Source of the DNA: Piezodorus guildinii
Lineage: Eukaryota > Arthropoda > Insecta > Hemiptera > Pentatomidae
Assembly (NCBI GenBank): GCA_023052935.1
Contig: CM041295.1
Location: 16,678,880-16,742,879 of the forward strand
Reading direction: 5' to 3'
DNA length: 64,000 bases
The position numbers and the translations under genes are program-made. Shown piece after piece: positions 1 to 10,383 of the stretch (positions are counted from its first letter, which is position 1; every line of letters begins with the position of its first letter). The notes beneath the pieces were generated by a model. The model made no database searches, was not told where the DNA came from, and saw only the letters and a program-made list of their open reading frames with translations.

Positions 1-172
1 TGGAGTTCGTTAAAAAGAGGGTTTGCTGTAATAAAACACGTGATTCTATTGTAACTCAACGTAATCAATTCTTTAACAATTTATTGTCATCTTTAACTGT
101 ATTCGAAAATTCTTAAATTGATTTCAAAATCGGAGGTAAGTGAATGTCGTGTGTCGCTATCACCAGATTTTT
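1..172 (+). repeat. Repeat family D, partial copy
   Basis: AT-rich interspersed repeat, cut by the window edge. Its recognisable right end has the pattern 'gaggtaagtgaa.g.cgtgtgt' followed by 'accagattttt'. The same end recurs near 7820, 11740, 24000, 53970 and 58980, and inverted near 29150. It shows no coding capacity. It may be the end of an unclassified non-autonomous transposon; no terminal inverted repeat was established. Confidence 0.5.
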
Positions 173-451
173 TTAAATACCTCACTTAAACTGTGTGAAT
201 CAAAAAGAAAAAAAAAAGTTAATTTTTTCCTCATAATAGTTAATATTTTTATTGGATAGTGCAGTAAAAAATTCATCCCTTTTAAATGACACGTGAATGA
301 ATAATAAGAAATTAAACTTAGTCGGTATATTATGAACTGTGAAAATCAACTGCATATTAAATATCACGTCGCCACTACGAAATTAAATATCCATTAATGT
401 CCTTCATTTTTTTAATTTAAATTTAAGTCACTTAAATAGAATAGAATAGAA
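173..451. other. AT-rich non-coding stretch
   Basis: No gene is supported here. On the minus strand it would be the 3' UTR of the candidate exon at 452-675. A 'tttatt' near 247 (AATAAA on minus) is a possible poly(A) signal, but such hexamers are common by chance in DNA this AT-rich. Confidence 0.3.
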
Positions 452-675
452 TTATACTTTTATATTTTCGTAAATATTTCCGCTTTGACTTAAAAGCGGC
501 GGGCTGAATAATGAATTGCTTTCACTAGTTTGAAGAAGTGGAAGCTCGGGTAATGGCTCTTCCTTCATTAACATAATGTTGTTTGGCCGTCCCGGGCTGT
601 TTTTGGGAGGGGGTCGAGGTGGAATCCTATTTTTTAAACTTATTTCAATTTTCGGCACTTTTACATCGATGTGCA
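452..675 (-). CDS. Possible terminal coding exon of a host gene
   Basis: An open reading frame of about 74 codons that ends in a TAA stop has no in-frame ATG near its beginning. A good splice acceptor, a T-rich tract then 'attcag', lies immediately upstream at about 676-690 on the minus strand. The peptide is proline-rich and basic (IPPRPPPKNSPGRP) and ends in IYENIKV, like an SH3-ligand region followed by a tyrosine motif. Base composition is less AT-rich than the flanks. The family is not recognised. I infer a last exon whose upstream exons lie beyond position 700; it could instead be a chance open frame. Confidence 0.35.
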
Positions 676-819
676 CTGAATTTAGGACTAAATAAATATT
701 CAGACACCGTGCTTATCATAAACGAGGTGCCTCCCTGATGGCCCCTGAAAAAACAGTAGTTGTATACAATATAGTTCTCGAGCCAGGCTCCCGCACACAC
801 AAGGACCTTTTGCGTGACT

Positions 820-1095
820 TGAAATTGAAAATATGGGGATTTAAGCCCTGTCGGACTATTTCAATCATTACTACCTATATGATATTAATCTTTATTCGTT
901 ATCGTAATTTTTAAATGGTTTCGTACTTTTTCGTGCTAGATTTACCACATCATACACAGACACGGACACACATACAAACCTTTTTGCTGGCCTTGGTCAT
1001 TTGGACTCAGGGGATCCAAAAACGTTTATTTCCGGGGAAAAATGTAATTTTAAAATTTTCACGATAGCAATAATTTCCATATATTGAGAAGAAAA
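820..1095. repeat. Repeat family E copy
   Basis: Shares two blocks, in the same order and orientation, with 29600-30012: 'atttaagccctgtc' at about 839-853, then an 'acacagac' region followed by 'cctttttgc..g.cttgg' and 'tttggact.ag' at about 954-1015, and 'tttccg..gaaaa' leading into 'ttcacgat.gcaata'. Non-coding. Several degenerate copies lie in this window. Confidence 0.5.
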
Positions 1096-1236
1096 GTTAT
1101 ATATTTCCTATATAGGTAAGCGAAAAAAATTATGAGAATTACATTGAGTTTCGTGGACATTAAAAGGTATATATACAGTAAACCCTCGTTATAACGAACT
1201 GCAAGGGACTAAAAAAAAATCTCTAATCGTTATAAA

Positions 1237-1557
1237 CACATCAGCTGATGCGCTCGATGATAACAGTCATACGTTACATCGTCTCTCAGATTTTTGCTTT
1301 TTCAGTAGGAATTCGCTAGAATTCAGTCTGGAGAACATCACTAGACCTCAGGAATATTACGGCAGTGAATATTGGAGAAGTTTCGGTAAGCAAAGTTATA
1401 ATTTACTTTGTACAATCACGAAAAAGTGAAAGGAGGGTCACTGATCAGCTGATTGCCGCTAGCTCGGCAAGCTCGGGCTTGCTTTTAGTTAACTTATCTT
1501 TCTTTTATCTTTAATTCTTATCTCATTATTTATTTATTATTATTATTTTCTTAATCA
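1237..1557 (+). promoter_or_regulatory. 5' UTR / likely internal promoter of LINE A1
   Basis: Non-coding leader before ORF1. It shares blocks with the A2 leader, for example 'cagctgattgcc' and 'agctcggcaag'. Jockey-type LINEs usually carry an internal Pol II promoter at the element start; that role is inferred from the family, not shown by a motif here. Confidence 0.5.
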
Positions 1558-2873
1558 ATGAGATATTTTCATCAAGTCATGTCCTCAAAGTCTGCAAGTA
1601 AAAGATCTAGATCTGCAGGTTCTAACTCGTCTCCTACAAAACAGAGACCCCGCCGTGAACAAAATAAAAAAATAATTCCACCAGCGACCGCGTCAGCTAC
1701 CTCATTAGGATCTGAACCACAGCCCAGCACATCATCACAAGGAATAACTGATGAATCCCCGTTTTTTACACCGAATCCATTTGAGATCCTCCAAAATGAA
1801 AAAGAAACCATGGAATCTTCTCCTATACCCAGGGAACCACTACCTCCACCAATATTTGTTAAAAATATTAAAAATTTTAAACTGATGTGTGCGCATTTAA
1901 ACAAAGTAACTGATCCTAATAGTTATTATTGTATAAGTAGACCAATGATACTAAAATATCTCCGACTACTGCTGAAACCTACAGAAAGATTGTAAAATAT
2001 CTGACTGAGACCAAAGCTGACTTTCATACTTATCAGCTGCGCCAGGAGAGAGCATTAAGGGTCGTAATCAGAAACCTACATTCCTCAACACCCGTTGAAG
2101 CTATCAAAGAAGAACTGACAGAATTAGGATTCCAAGTGAGGCAAGTCACCAACGTTCTAAAAGATAAAAGTCCACTGCCTCTATTCTTCGTGGACTTGGA
2201 ACCATCAGCAGGAGTCGAAAAAATCTATGACCTCAGTAGACTGTACTATACCCGTGTAAAAGTTGAAAAACCTTACACAAAGAGGGAAATAGTTCAGTGT
2301 CATAACTGTCAGGCATATGGTCATACCAAAAGTTATTGCCATCACATACCACGCTGTGTGAAATGCGGTGAACAGCATAGAACAGAAGAATGTACAAGAT
2401 CAAGATCTACACCCGCTGTATGTGCTCTGTGCCTCAAGGACCACCCGGCTAACTACAAGGGATGTGAAATCTACAAGAAACTCAGAACCAGATACCAAAA
2501 ACCTCAGGATCCGAATGAAACAGCTGTACCAACCAGAAGCAGAAGAGAACCATCTAAACTTGTAAATTCTAACGTATCATTTGCCCACTTGCTTGGAGGT
2601 GGAAACCAGAATCATGAAGTCGAGGCACTGCCGGAACAACTTTTTCCTCAACTTTCTCAATCTATTGTACAACAATCTATCCCTCAAAGTTTACCTAATC
2701 TTCAAAAAACTCCTCAACATCAAATTTCTCATATCCCTCCACCATCAAACGTCACAGATCTTACCAGTCTAATGACATCGTTCATCTCCGAAATCAAATC
2801 TCTTGTTATGCCGCTTATATCACTCCTTACAAATCTAGTATCAAATCTAATCCCTGCCTTGAAAAATCCTTAA
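1558..2873 (+). pseudogene. LINE A1 ORF1 gag-like nucleic-acid-binding protein, one frameshift
   Basis: Encodes the nucleocapsid-like ORF1 protein of jockey elements, which binds the LINE RNA. The N-terminus is basic and Ser-rich. The C-terminal half has three CCHC-type knuckles: CHNCQAYGHTKSYC, CVKCGEQHRTEEC and CALCLKDHPANYKGC. Against A2 ORF1, one base is missing near 1941 ('agaccaat' versus 'agaatcaat'). The frame therefore stops at 1995, while the rest stays open in another frame to 2873. The stop is directly followed by the ORF2 ATG (TAAATG), which suggests termination-reinitiation. The start ATG matches A2; a second Met eight codons in is also possible. Programmed shifting is conceivable, but a mutation is simpler. 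Confidence 0.85.
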
Positions 2874-5558
2874 ATGAATTCACCTAACTCCTTATCCATT
2901 CTCCTTTGGAATGCGAATGGTGTTAGAAATCATACCGACGAACTGACAGCGTTGTTGCAAGACAAAACAATCGATGTTGCACTTATAACTGAAACAAGAC
3001 TAACGACTAAACAGTACTTCAAAATACCGCAATACATCACATACCGTACTGACCACCCAGACGGCAAAGCCCATGCCGGTTCTGCTATCATTGTCCACCA
3101 ATCCCTCTCTCATCATTTACTCCCACTTCCCACCTATGATTTCCTACAAGCCACAGCCATAGTAATCAAGACTTTTTCCTTTCCGGTAACCCTCACATCT
3201 GCATACTGCCCTCCTAAACATTCCATTTCCAATTCCGAATTTGTATCCTTCCTGGATTCCTTAGGAAATCGTTTCATTCTGGGTGCAGACTTAAACGCCA
3301 AGCATCAGCAGTGGGGTTCCAGAACCACGAATTCTCGGGGACGAAATTTGCTGTCTGCACTCAACTCCCGAAATTTTAATATCCTGCCTCCTGACTCCCC
3401 TACCTACTGGCCAACCGATCCTAACCGCAATCCTGACATCCTCGACTTCTTTATCCACAGCGGATTAGGCTCCCTCAACTTTTCTGTAACTCGCCTTGAT
3501 GAACTATCCTCAGACCATAGTCCACTGATCCTAAAAGTATCTCTCACTCCAATTCCAAAACCCATTCCACCATCATTCATCCGAGGCCCTGTCAACTGGA
3601 ACCTTTTCCGCCAGATCCTGACCGATAATATTGACCTCAGAGTAACCCTCAAAACCCCAGATGACCTAGACAATTCCGTCTATTCCTTTACTACCGCCAT
3701 CCAACAAGCTGTCTGGACTGCCTCCTCTCCTAAACACCCCAATATAAATCCTCACCAAAATCATTTTCCACAACATATTATAGACCTCATCCATACCAAA
3801 CGCCGAGCGAGATCATTATGGCAGCGCACCCGACACCCAACAGATCGCCGCTCCTATAACTTCTATTGTAGACAATTGAAGAGGGAGTTGGCGACCTTCC
3901 GTTCCCAGTCCTTTAATTCCTACCTCTCCTCTCTATCAGCTCGTGATAATTCCCTGTGGAATGTCACGAAAAAGATCCTAAAATACCATCAAGTTTCCCA
4001 TCCTCTCCGACGTGGTGATGACTCCTGGGCTGCGTCTGATGAAGATAAAGCCGAGGAATTCGCAACACACCTCTCCAGAGTTTTCACTCCTCACCCGGAA
4101 TCCCACGCCAATCACACCGCAACAGTGCAAGACTTTCTTATGTCACCAATTCCACTTTCCCTACCTCCTAAAGCTATTAATCCCTCTGAGGTCAAATATC
4201 TTCTCCAAAAACTTACCCTCCGTAAATCTCCTGGACACGATCTCCTTACTCCCCAGATCCTCCGACAACTTCCGCAGAAAGCTATTATATTCCTTACTTA
4301 TATTTACAACTGCATCCTACGCACCACCTATTTTCCTCTGTTATGGAAACATTCCACTATCATTCTTTTTCTAAAACCAGGCAAACCTTCCAACAACACT
4401 TCATCCTACAGGCCTATTAGTCTACTCCCCATCCTCTCAAAAATCTTCGAAAGGCTTCTTCTTAAACGTATCCTACCCATATTAGAATCTCAAAATCTTC
4501 CTTCCCATCAGTTTGGATTCCGTCCTCAGCATTCCACAGTTCAACAGGGGCTCCGAGTTGTAGACCATATTTCCTCAGCTCTTGAATGCAAAGAGTATTG
4601 TTCTGGTGCGTTTCTGGACATTGCGCAAGCTTTTGACCGGGTATGGCACACTGGATTACTCTTCAAGCTGAAAACCCATTTACCCCAGTCTCTATACCTC
4701 ATTCTCCGATCCTATCTCTCAAACCGTTCCTTCCGCGTTCGCTGTGGTGTAGAATTTTCTAACCTTTATCCCGTTGAGGCCGGTGTTCCTCAAGGCAGCG
4801 TCTTGGGACCCGTCCTCTACATCCTTTACACTGCTGATATTCCTACACATCCTGATACCTTTCTGGCAACTTTTGCAGACGACACCGCCATCCTATCATC
4901 CAGTTCCAATCCTGAAACAGCATCCTTAAACCTGCAAAGACACCTTTCTCTTATCGAAGACTGGTGTAATGCTTGGCGCATTAAGGTGAACGAAGCCAAA
5001 TGCAAACACGTAACCTTCACTCTTCGACGAAACTCCTGTCCGCCAGTTTACTTCAATTCCATTCCAATTCCTCCTTCAGATACAGTCCGGTATCTTGGCT
5101 TACTATTAGACAAAAGATTGACTTGGAACCCACATACAAGACTTAAAAGACAAGAACTCAACCGACGATTCGGACAGTTATACCGACTACTCAACAGAAA
5201 ATCTGAACTTACAGTTGACAACAAATTATTAATCTACAGGACAATACTGAAGCCCATCTGGACCTACGGACTTGAACTGTGGGGGACAGCTAAACGTACT
5301 AACATCAAACGCATTCAATCCTTTCAATCCAAAGTCCTCCGTACAATAGTAAATGCTCCTTATTATGTTTCCAACTATACCTTGCACCACGACCTTAATG
5401 TTCCTTTTATTTCAGACCTGATTCCATCCAAATTTTCCAAATTCCACCAGAATCTCATTCATCATCCTAATCCTCTAGCTCAATCCCTATCCAGCCCCAC
5501 CCATCCATATAACCCACCTAGAAGGTTGAAACGGCAGTGGCCTCGTGACCTCTTATAA
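2874..5558 (+). CDS. LINE A1 ORF2: endonuclease-reverse transcriptase, intact
   Basis: Intact 894-residue protein that nicks target DNA and copies the element RNA into the nick. The N-terminal APE-like endonuclease shows LLWNANGV (about residue 10), ITETRLT (about 40), GADLNAKHQQW (about 136-147) and SSDHSPLI (about 211-218). The reverse transcriptase follows: YRPISLLP (about 512), HQFGFRPQHST, FLDIAQAFDRVW, AGVPQGSVLGP, and catalytic FADD at 667-670. YLGLLLDKRLTWNPH marks the thumb side. The C-terminus is PPRRLKRQWPRDLL. No RNase H domain is seen, as in jockey itself. No internal stop or frameshift was found. Confidence 0.95.
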   Translation: MNSPNSLSILLWNANGVRNHTDELTALLQDKTIDVALITETRLTTKQYFKIPQYITYRTDHPDGKAHAGSAIIVHQSLSHHLLPLPTYDFLQATAIVIKTFSFPVTLTSAYCPPKHSISNSEFVSFLDSLGNRFILGADLNAKHQQWGSRTTNSRGRNLLSALNSRNFNILPPDSPTYWPTDPNRNPDILDFFIHSGLGSLNFSVTRLDELSSDHSPLILKVSLTPIPKPIPPSFIRGPVNWNLFRQILTDNIDLRVTLKTPDDLDNSVYSFTTAIQQAVWTASSPKHPNINPHQNHFPQHIIDLIHTKRRARSLWQRTRHPTDRRSYNFYCRQLKRELATFRSQSFNSYLSSLSARDNSLWNVTKKILKYHQVSHPLRRGDDSWAASDEDKAEEFATHLSRVFTPHPESHANHTATVQDFLMSPIPLSLPPKAINPSEVKYLLQKLTLRKSPGHDLLTPQILRQLPQKAIIFLTYIYNCILRTTYFPLLWKHSTIILFLKPGKPSNNTSSYRPISLLPILSKIFERLLLKRILPILESQNLPSHQFGFRPQHSTVQQGLRVVDHISSALECKEYCSGAFLDIAQAFDRVWHTGLLFKLKTHLPQSLYLILRSYLSNRSFRVRCGVEFSNLYPVEAGVPQGSVLGPVLYILYTADIPTHPDTFLATFADDTAILSSSSNPETASLNLQRHLSLIEDWCNAWRIKVNEAKCKHVTFTLRRNSCPPVYFNSIPIPPSDTVRYLGLLLDKRLTWNPHTRLKRQELNRRFGQLYRLLNRKSELTVDNKLLIYRTILKPIWTYGLELWGTAKRTNIKRIQSFQSKVLRTIVNAPYYVSNYTLHHDLNVPFISDLIPSKFSKFHQNLIHHPNPLAQSLSSPTHPYNPPRRLKRQWPRDLL

Positions 5559-5808
5559 CATGTATATTGGAGTTCTAGCATTGGCTAGATTCTCCACTCA
5601 CGTGCTGTATGCTTGTGAATTGTATATAGGTATGAGTGACTATTGTATATATTTTTATTGATTTTATTTTGTATATATGTATATTTTATTATTATTATTA
5701 TATAAACTATAGTTTTGTTTATATCGTGTGAATGTAGTATGAATGTTGTACGTTATCACTATTAAAAATGTCCTGAATTGGACAGATTGTAATATTGCTC
5801 AATGAATA

Positions 5809-5850
<42 letters not shown>
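5559..5850 (+). other. 3' UTR and poly(A) tail of LINE A1
   Basis: AT-rich 3' UTR ending 'aatattgctcaatgaataat' before a run of about 41 A. The same 3' end occurs in truncated copies at 18169, 21684 (minus), 44473, 48870, 51296 (minus) and 11911 (minus). This lets family A fragments without coding sequence be identified. Confidence 0.85.
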
Positions 5851-5854
<4 letters not shown>

Positions 5855-6599
5855 GTTATAAAATAATTCGTTTCATACGAATAATTTTATTTTTTGCACA
5901 GCCTGATGAAGACGCAATGGATGCATCGATTTTATCTTTATTAGCGATAATCATTGATAAAGTCGATTTTGATATCCTGTATTTTTCCGCAATTTTTGAT
6001 TTGAACTCAATTTTTTTATCCACTTCTTCGAGAATCACCAACTTTGTATTTAAATCAATGGATTTTCTCTTTTACGTAGTGTACACGAAGCGGAAGCGCA
6101 CTTAAAACGAAAAGCGAGACAGGATTGACCTCGAAGGAAACTCGAATAAAAGCAAGTAATAAAAAGCTGAAACTCTAGAAGCCAGAAGCTTTCACAGACT
6201 GAATCACAGAATTCAACTAAATAGAGGGGGAAGGTAAGAAGGATTAGGAGAGAAAGGTACCGCACTTTACTGGGAATGAAGACATATCCTATTTTTTTTT
6301 CTTCTTCATTTTTCGTTATAACCGAGCAAATTCAATTCTGAGGTCCACAAAAGTAGTTCGTTAGTTCGTTATAAGAGATTATTTCGTTATAAACGAGGAG
6401 AAAACACAGTTTTCTATTCATTTTTCAAGGGACTGTATATGTAAAAACCAGGATTCAAAATTTTTTATCATTGCAGTAATTTCCCATCTTGTTTAGCCCT
6501 CACGTTTAAGCATAAAAGCAAAGGAGATGCGCTAATTACATACGAAACGAGATAGAATTACATAGAGATGCCGCACGATCTAACCTAATGTATGATCGG

Positions 6600-6905
6600 C
6601 TGAAAAAAAAAAAGCTTGGATCAAAGGAAAACAGCTAAGATGGTTCGGCCATGTCTCAAGGATGTCGAAGGACCGCCTGGCATGAACAACGTATGGCGTG
6701 ATATCAAGAGGAAGAAAGACCTTGAAAGACTTGGGAGGAAGGGATCAAGAAGGCCTACAGGAAAAGGGAAATTGACTGAAGTTGAGTAAGAGAAGTAGTC
6801 TAGGAGAGAAATAGCTTGGACCTACATGTAATATATACCACCCCCTCACACTGCTGTCGTCGGAGAGAGGAAGGGTAAAGAAGATTTATTAGGTAAATAA
6901 TTATA
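6600..6905 (+). pseudogene. 3' end of a degraded non-LTR reverse transcriptase
   Basis: Broken frames translate to QLRWFGHVSRMSKDRLA followed by basic, GRxxK-rich and WxE-type remnants. This is the C-terminus typical of many arthropod LINE reverse transcriptases (R-L-R-W-x-GHV-x-RM). A short GATGATGATTA-like tail lies near 6910. No RT core is left; clade unresolved. Confidence 0.6.
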
Positions 6906-7423
6906 AAAAGATGATGATTATACAAACAAAAAAATAGTACAATCTGCTTCGATCAAAGGCCTCTGGGTATTTGCCTGAACAGAATCTATTTTAATCATAC
7001 TAAAAATAATATTCTTAGACATTTCTTTTTAATGTTCCCTATTAAAATAAATTGTTACATAAATAACTGTTACAGATATCTCTATAATTTATAATATACT
7101 AACTCTGGAGTAGCTAGCCTTAGAAGACCTCTTGTGTAGAGCCATTATCGGGGATCCCAACCAATAGCTCTGCCCGATAGCCGTTAATGGAACAAAGTCA
7201 TTGTGTGGTTTGTGGCAATGAGATGACCTCTTACCGAACCGAATGTTCTTACATTCTCCCAATAGAATCAATTTCTTTTAATTTAAACTATTTCGCTAAA
7301 CTATAACTATTGAACTTTAAACTATAACTATTGAATGATTTGAGAAAAAATTACTAATATTAATTATCTTTAAATAAATTATATAGCAAGGAAAAGCATT
7401 GTGAGATGCACACGCACATTCAG

Positions 7424-7520
<97 letters not shown>

Positions 7521-7539
7521 ATGAAAGGTTTGTGTTTTG
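6906..7539. repeat. AT-rich spacer with (AT)n-(T)n tract
   Basis: No gene seen. The (AT)n tract at about 7431-7493 runs straight into a T run at 7494-7520. Read on minus, this is an A run followed by (AT)n, possibly the tail of an old retroposed copy. Confidence 0.5.
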
Positions 7540-7835
7540 GGACATAAGATCAGTAATATAGGTGTATTGTATACCGTTGAAAAGCTAAAGATTTGAGAAA
7601 AAAAAATTATCTTATACACAATATTGTAAAAGTTAGCGGAATGATTAAAAGCCAATAAAACTAACTGATTTTCGTATATAATAATATAATAAATTATTTA
7701 ATAAAACACATGTTTTTACGGAAACATAATTTAATTAATTTTTGAACCATTTTACTTACACATACCTATATATTACATCTCTAACAGTTTTTGAAAATTC
7801 TTATATTGATTTAACAACGGAGATTTTCGAAGTAA
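7540..7835 (+). repeat. Repeat family D copy
   Basis: Contains the family blocks 'taccgttgaaaagct', 'ttatcttatacacaatattg', 'aataatataataaattattt' and the right-end 'ttgatttaacaacggag'. Matches 11420-11780, 23740-24020 and 58690-59025 in the same order. Non-coding. Confidence 0.6.
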
Positions 7836-9412
7836 TGTTTTATAAAAAGTCAATATTATTACTCCCCTTTTAAAGAAAGAATTCAAATTTCTTAAAAAAA
7901 TTGTTCACTTTTCCTAAGGAACTCGTTAAACCCCTTGGAACAGTCGCTGACACCTGATCGACCTAAGCTAACTTGACTACCTCCAACTCTGAAATGGAAC
8001 GGACAGTATCCCATCAGGTTTGTCTTCATCGATCTTCTCTTGGGGCTAGGCCGGATGCCAAATAGCATTCAAGGATTTGGATACCCTAAATTAGTCAGAA
8101 AATCATCAAAGATAAAGTCATCCATTTCCTTTTATTGAGTTCCTTAAAAAAAAAAAAAAAAAAAAGGTTCAATTTTTTCTTTTCTTTTGATTGATTTTTA
8201 ACAAGCTTATTTTCTATTCTTATGCAATACTTTTCTCTCACTCCACGCAAGATGGTTTATTGCGTAAAAGTAAAAAGTTTTGCCAATAATTTATGGAAGA
8301 AAAGTCCCTGCGTGAAACGTGACGAGGGTAAACAAGTAGTTAGGGGATGAAGAAAAGGTTGAGTAACTTGGTTAAAGTAGGATGCCAGGAAATACTTACG
8401 AAGGATAAAGCCGCACCAACTCTTCATAATGTTGAGGGTACCGGAGATGAATCTCAACACAGTTATGAAATGAAGTTGACTCATCAGCTATAGTAATTGT
8501 CAATAATTAATGTTATTATTTCCAAATAATTACAAAGGATGCCGTCCCCTAATTTTGAAAACAACTAACCTACAAAGAATTACTTGGACATCATGGATAC
8601 TAACTGATACCATCTTTCTCACATAACATATACCTTCATTTGATCTTTGCCGCCTTTCTTATTCCCTTTACTATCCCTCCGTATAAGTTGTAACCCTCGT
8701 CTCATAGATTGCCCACACTCAGTGGAGAAGGGTGTGGGTTCAAATTTGTCCTGGTCTATTATTCAGGGCGCCACGTTATTTTTTCTTTTAATGTAAATAA
8801 CGAAAACATCAAACTCAAACTTTAAAATAAAATCAGTCATTATTTTAGGTTATAGAAAAATAAATAAATAAAATCCTGGCTGTACCTTTACACATACCAT
8901 AAATAAACAAACATAAAATTTCCCGTATAATAAAGAAATAAAAATATGTATATTTCATAATTGATAACATGAAAATACAATTGACACATACAAAATATAT
9001 TTACATCAACAAATTAAAAATAAAAAATCCTACTCTGGTATATTATAAAAACAAAACTATTTTTACTAAATTAAAGAAAACCATGTAAACTAAATCCAAC
9101 TTTACATCTACAAATTATATTTTCATAGACAAAATAAAAAACCCATAATCTATACACTATTGAATCTATATATATTGTTTAGTTACTTATATAGTCCTTA
9201 TTCCCCTGGCCAGAAGGATTATTTTCAACAACATAACACAGGGAGGCGGGTTAATAGCGCTCTCCCAATTACCGTAAGTCCTCGTGAGACAGTTCTCCTT
9301 CCTCCGATCTCCTTTCTGGAAAAATCTCCCGGCTTCCTCACGAAGTCGTCGGGACGTGTAGTGGAGGAGAACGAATCCAGCGAGGCTGCCTGGCACTCGG
9401 GTGCCTTCCTAC
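7836..9412. other. Unassigned non-coding stretch
   Basis: No gene is supported. Holds an A run at about 8145-8165 and an AT-rich block at about 8820-9170. A less AT-rich stretch at about 9200-9410 has short overlapping open frames on both strands but no recognisable domain. Confidence 0.3.
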
Positions 9413-9631
9413 TAGGGAGGCATAATCGAATGACGATTATCGGATCATTCGATTATTACAATCATTCGGATTAATCGGTTTGGATAAGCGAATGATCATT
9501 CGAACTGAACTGTTTAACAATAATCAACCTTTTTTTTTTTTTTTTTTTGCTCACAATGTATACTGCAGTTATTTACATCGTAGAAGTCCGATCATCCAAT
9601 CATGACGATCATTCGATTATGCCCACCCCTA
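9413..9631. mobile_element. hAT-type MITE, 219 bp
   Basis: Flanked by a perfect 8-bp TSD, cttcctac, at 9405-9412 and 9632-9639. The right end inverted reads TAGGGGTGGGCATAATCGAA. The left end reads TAGGGAGGCATAATCGAA, with a small loss. An 8-bp TSD with a (Y)AGGGGTGGGCA-type terminus is the hAT signature. No transposase is encoded, so mobilisation would need one in trans. The interior has further ATCATTCGAT-like repeats and a T run at about 9531-9548. Confidence 0.85.
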
Positions 9632-9799
9632 CTTCCTACTGCCACTCCGTGCGCCTCTCTGTCTTATCGCATGTGAGATGCGCATGCAACTTCTGCACCT
9701 CTCCACCACTAATTACTTGCGTATATTAGGTACGGCCAGAATATATTACTAATATTATTTATAATATTAAGTATAATATTAAGTACTCCCTAATTCTAG

Positions 9800-10335
9800 A
9801 GCCAGAGCAAAAATCGGCTGACTGGAAGTGATATTTCATACCATGCATTTTGAACCTTTTAACTATTTACTCGAAAACGACTGAAACGGTTTTGATTAAA
9901 CTCGCTATATCGATTTAAATTTAGTGAACTCTAATATGATAAAAATAGCATTACCATTTTTGCATGTATTGATCTAATAATGGTTTAATTCATATCAAGT
10001 ATTATTTATGTCAATCTTAATTTGAACTCATTGGTTACAACTTTGAAAGGTGAATATCTACCGGATGAGTGATGGGAAATATCCAAAGATGAATGACATC
10101 AAGAGACAAAGCAAATCTGGTGCGCGCTTCTTCATCAAAATCGGCGAAGCAGAAGAGCCCCTTTATACAATGAATTTTGCACCTTTTTACGATTTTCTCA
10201 AAAACGGAAACAAAGATTTTGATTAAACTTCCTTATATCGATGTAAAATTAAATAATCTTTGATATAATATACGTTTCATTGTAATTAAGATAGTCTGAT
10301 AGGGCTTAAATGTTGATATTTTGTACTTTCTTCCT
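9800..10335. repeat. Two adjacent repeat family E copies
   Basis: Two degenerate copies, at about 9800-10010 and 10125-10335, in the same orientation. Each carries 'catgcattttg.acc'-like, 'aaaacg..' and 'ttttgattaaact' blocks followed by a 'tatatcgat' block, as in 29600-29780 (inverted) and 14930-15115. Non-coding. Confidence 0.5.
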
Positions 10336-10383
10336 CTATATTACCTTTAATTTTGTACATTCCCAATGATTAGCCTTATCATC

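Larger units (their letters stand above)
1237..5850 (+). mobile_element. Jockey-type LINE A1, near full length
   Basis: Non-LTR retrotransposon of about 4.6 kb with a 5' UTR, ORF1, ORF2, a 3' UTR and a poly(A) tail of about 41 nt. It is bounded by a perfect 12-bp TSD, aatcgttataaa, at 1225-1236 and 5851-5862. The 5' UTR aligns in blocks with that of A2 (about 40250-40460), so both ends appear intact. Intact ORF2, a long tail and an exact TSD indicate a recent insertion into the pogo relic. One small frameshift in ORF1 is the only lesion seen. Confidence 0.92.
1176..6410 (-). mobile_element. pogo/Tigger-like DNA transposon relic, split by a LINE
   Basis: The left end reads CAGTAAACCCTCGTTATAAC, preceded by TA, a typical pogo/Tigger terminus. 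The right end near 6380-6410 carries the inverted 'ttcgttataaacgagg'. With the LINE at 1237-5850 removed, about 0.6 kb remains. It encodes, on the minus strand at about 5856-6090, a broken Psq-type helix-turn-helix (SKIAEKYRISKSTLSMI) like the N-terminus of Tigger/CENP-B-related transposases. The DDE catalytic domain is absent, so this is a non-autonomous relic. The exact right boundary is uncertain: 6410, or about 6432 at an 'actgta'. Confidence 0.65.

Noticed and set aside
1572..1904. 110-codon minus-strand frame
   Set aside because: Antisense of LINE A1 ORF1, whose sense frame is supported by the A2 homologue.
7317..7655. 112-codon minus frame with long Lys and Ile-Tyr runs
   Set aside because: It is the translation of a T run and an (AT)n tract; no protein-like content.
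8690..8790. Possible tRNA or SINE head with 'gggttcaaattt' (B-box-like)
   Set aside because: No A-box at the right distance, no foldable acceptor stem seen, and no match to SINE1-3.
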